A stretch of 64,000 nucleotides of DNA from an uncultured Lachnospiraceae bacterium (lineage in GTDB: Bacteria > Bacillota > Clostridia > Lachnospirales > Lachnospiraceae): positions 1 to 64,000 of the forward strand of contig CAKRGM010000005.1 of NCBI GenBank assembly GCA_934330725.1, written 5' to 3'. Position 1 is the first letter of the stretch. Every line of letters starts with the position of its first letter. Positions 63,962 to 64,000 of this stretch are shown here, piece after piece. The notes beneath the pieces were generated by a model that was given only the letters and a program-made list of their open reading frames with translations, did not search any database and was not told the DNA's origin. The translations under genes and the position numbers were made by a program.

Positions 63962-64000
63962 GTGTCGTTTCCAATTAAACCATATTGATTGTTATCATAG

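Noticed and set aside
1..64000. CRISPR arrays, rRNA and tRNA genes
   Set aside because: No regular repeat-spacer pattern, no rRNA signature and no cloverleaf with CCA-type ends was found by eye.

Overview
The window is about 64 kb of low-GC Firmicute chromosome. AT-rich spacers, strong GGAGG ribosome binding sites, a LysR/MATE/GGDEF-rich gene set and an AprAB/CysDN sulfate cluster point to a gut-type Clostridium relative, most likely Lachnospiraceae. The genus cannot be fixed by reading alone. No rRNA, tRNA or CRISPR was seen.

Layout. 0-1.7 kb: the end of a type VII secretion-associated (LXG-type) operon on the minus strand, with palindromic repeats. 1.8-14.7 kb: housekeeping and accessory genes: dxs with a MerR-type promoter, an SGNH hydrolase, a LysR/MATE divergent pair, a TetR-ABC-ABC operon, a GH13 glucosidase, a diguanylate cyclase and a MerR regulator. 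14.88-24.46 kb: an integrative mobilizable element bounded by a 30-bp direct repeat. Its relaxase (frameshifts plus amber codon) and tyrosine integrase (amber codon) are both broken. Its cargo, a 1127-residue secreted CBM2/Ca-repeat/VWA/DUF3289-like protein and a lipoprotein, is intact. 24.5-27.7 kb: a deletion scar holding an MMPL-aldo/keto reductase chimera, a TetR gene and a histidine kinase that both stop at one junction, and a 28-bp perfect palindromic operator. 27.7-35 kb: c-di-GMP genes (EAL, PilZ), two MATE transporters and small hypothetical genes.

35.1-52.3 kb: one minus-strand run of 21 genes for sulfate assimilation. In transcription order: siroheme synthase, a second cysteine synthase, sulfate ABC transporter (Sbp, CysT, CysW, CysA), APS reductase of the AprA/AprB type, ATP sulfurylase CysD/CysN, MetY, a siroheme sulfite reductase, a TusA-like protein, thioredoxin, a ThiS-like sulfur carrier, a ThiF-like activating enzyme, a JAMM protease, thioredoxin reductase, CysK and two paralogous tiny Cys-rich proteins. 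The ThiS-like carrier has its Gly-Gly buried before a five- to six-residue tail, so it should need trimming by the neighbouring JAMM protease. This matches the protein-thiocarboxylate route of homocysteine synthesis known from Wolinella (HcyS/HcyD/HcyF/MetY), here joined to sulfate uptake and reduction. The run has two promoters that share a 21-bp motif.

52.4-64 kb: a flavodiiron protein with a strong promoter and operator, a Cache-GGDEF-EAL gene split by a 1-nt frameshift, YitT, a dicarboxylate/amino-acid symporter, an RmlD-like reductase, a MATE transporter, a MarR-TauE pair, an acetyltransferase, and a DUF2798 membrane protein whose ribosome binding site is locked in a long hairpin.

All calls come from reading the sequence. 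Family names rest on remembered motifs and no database was consulted.
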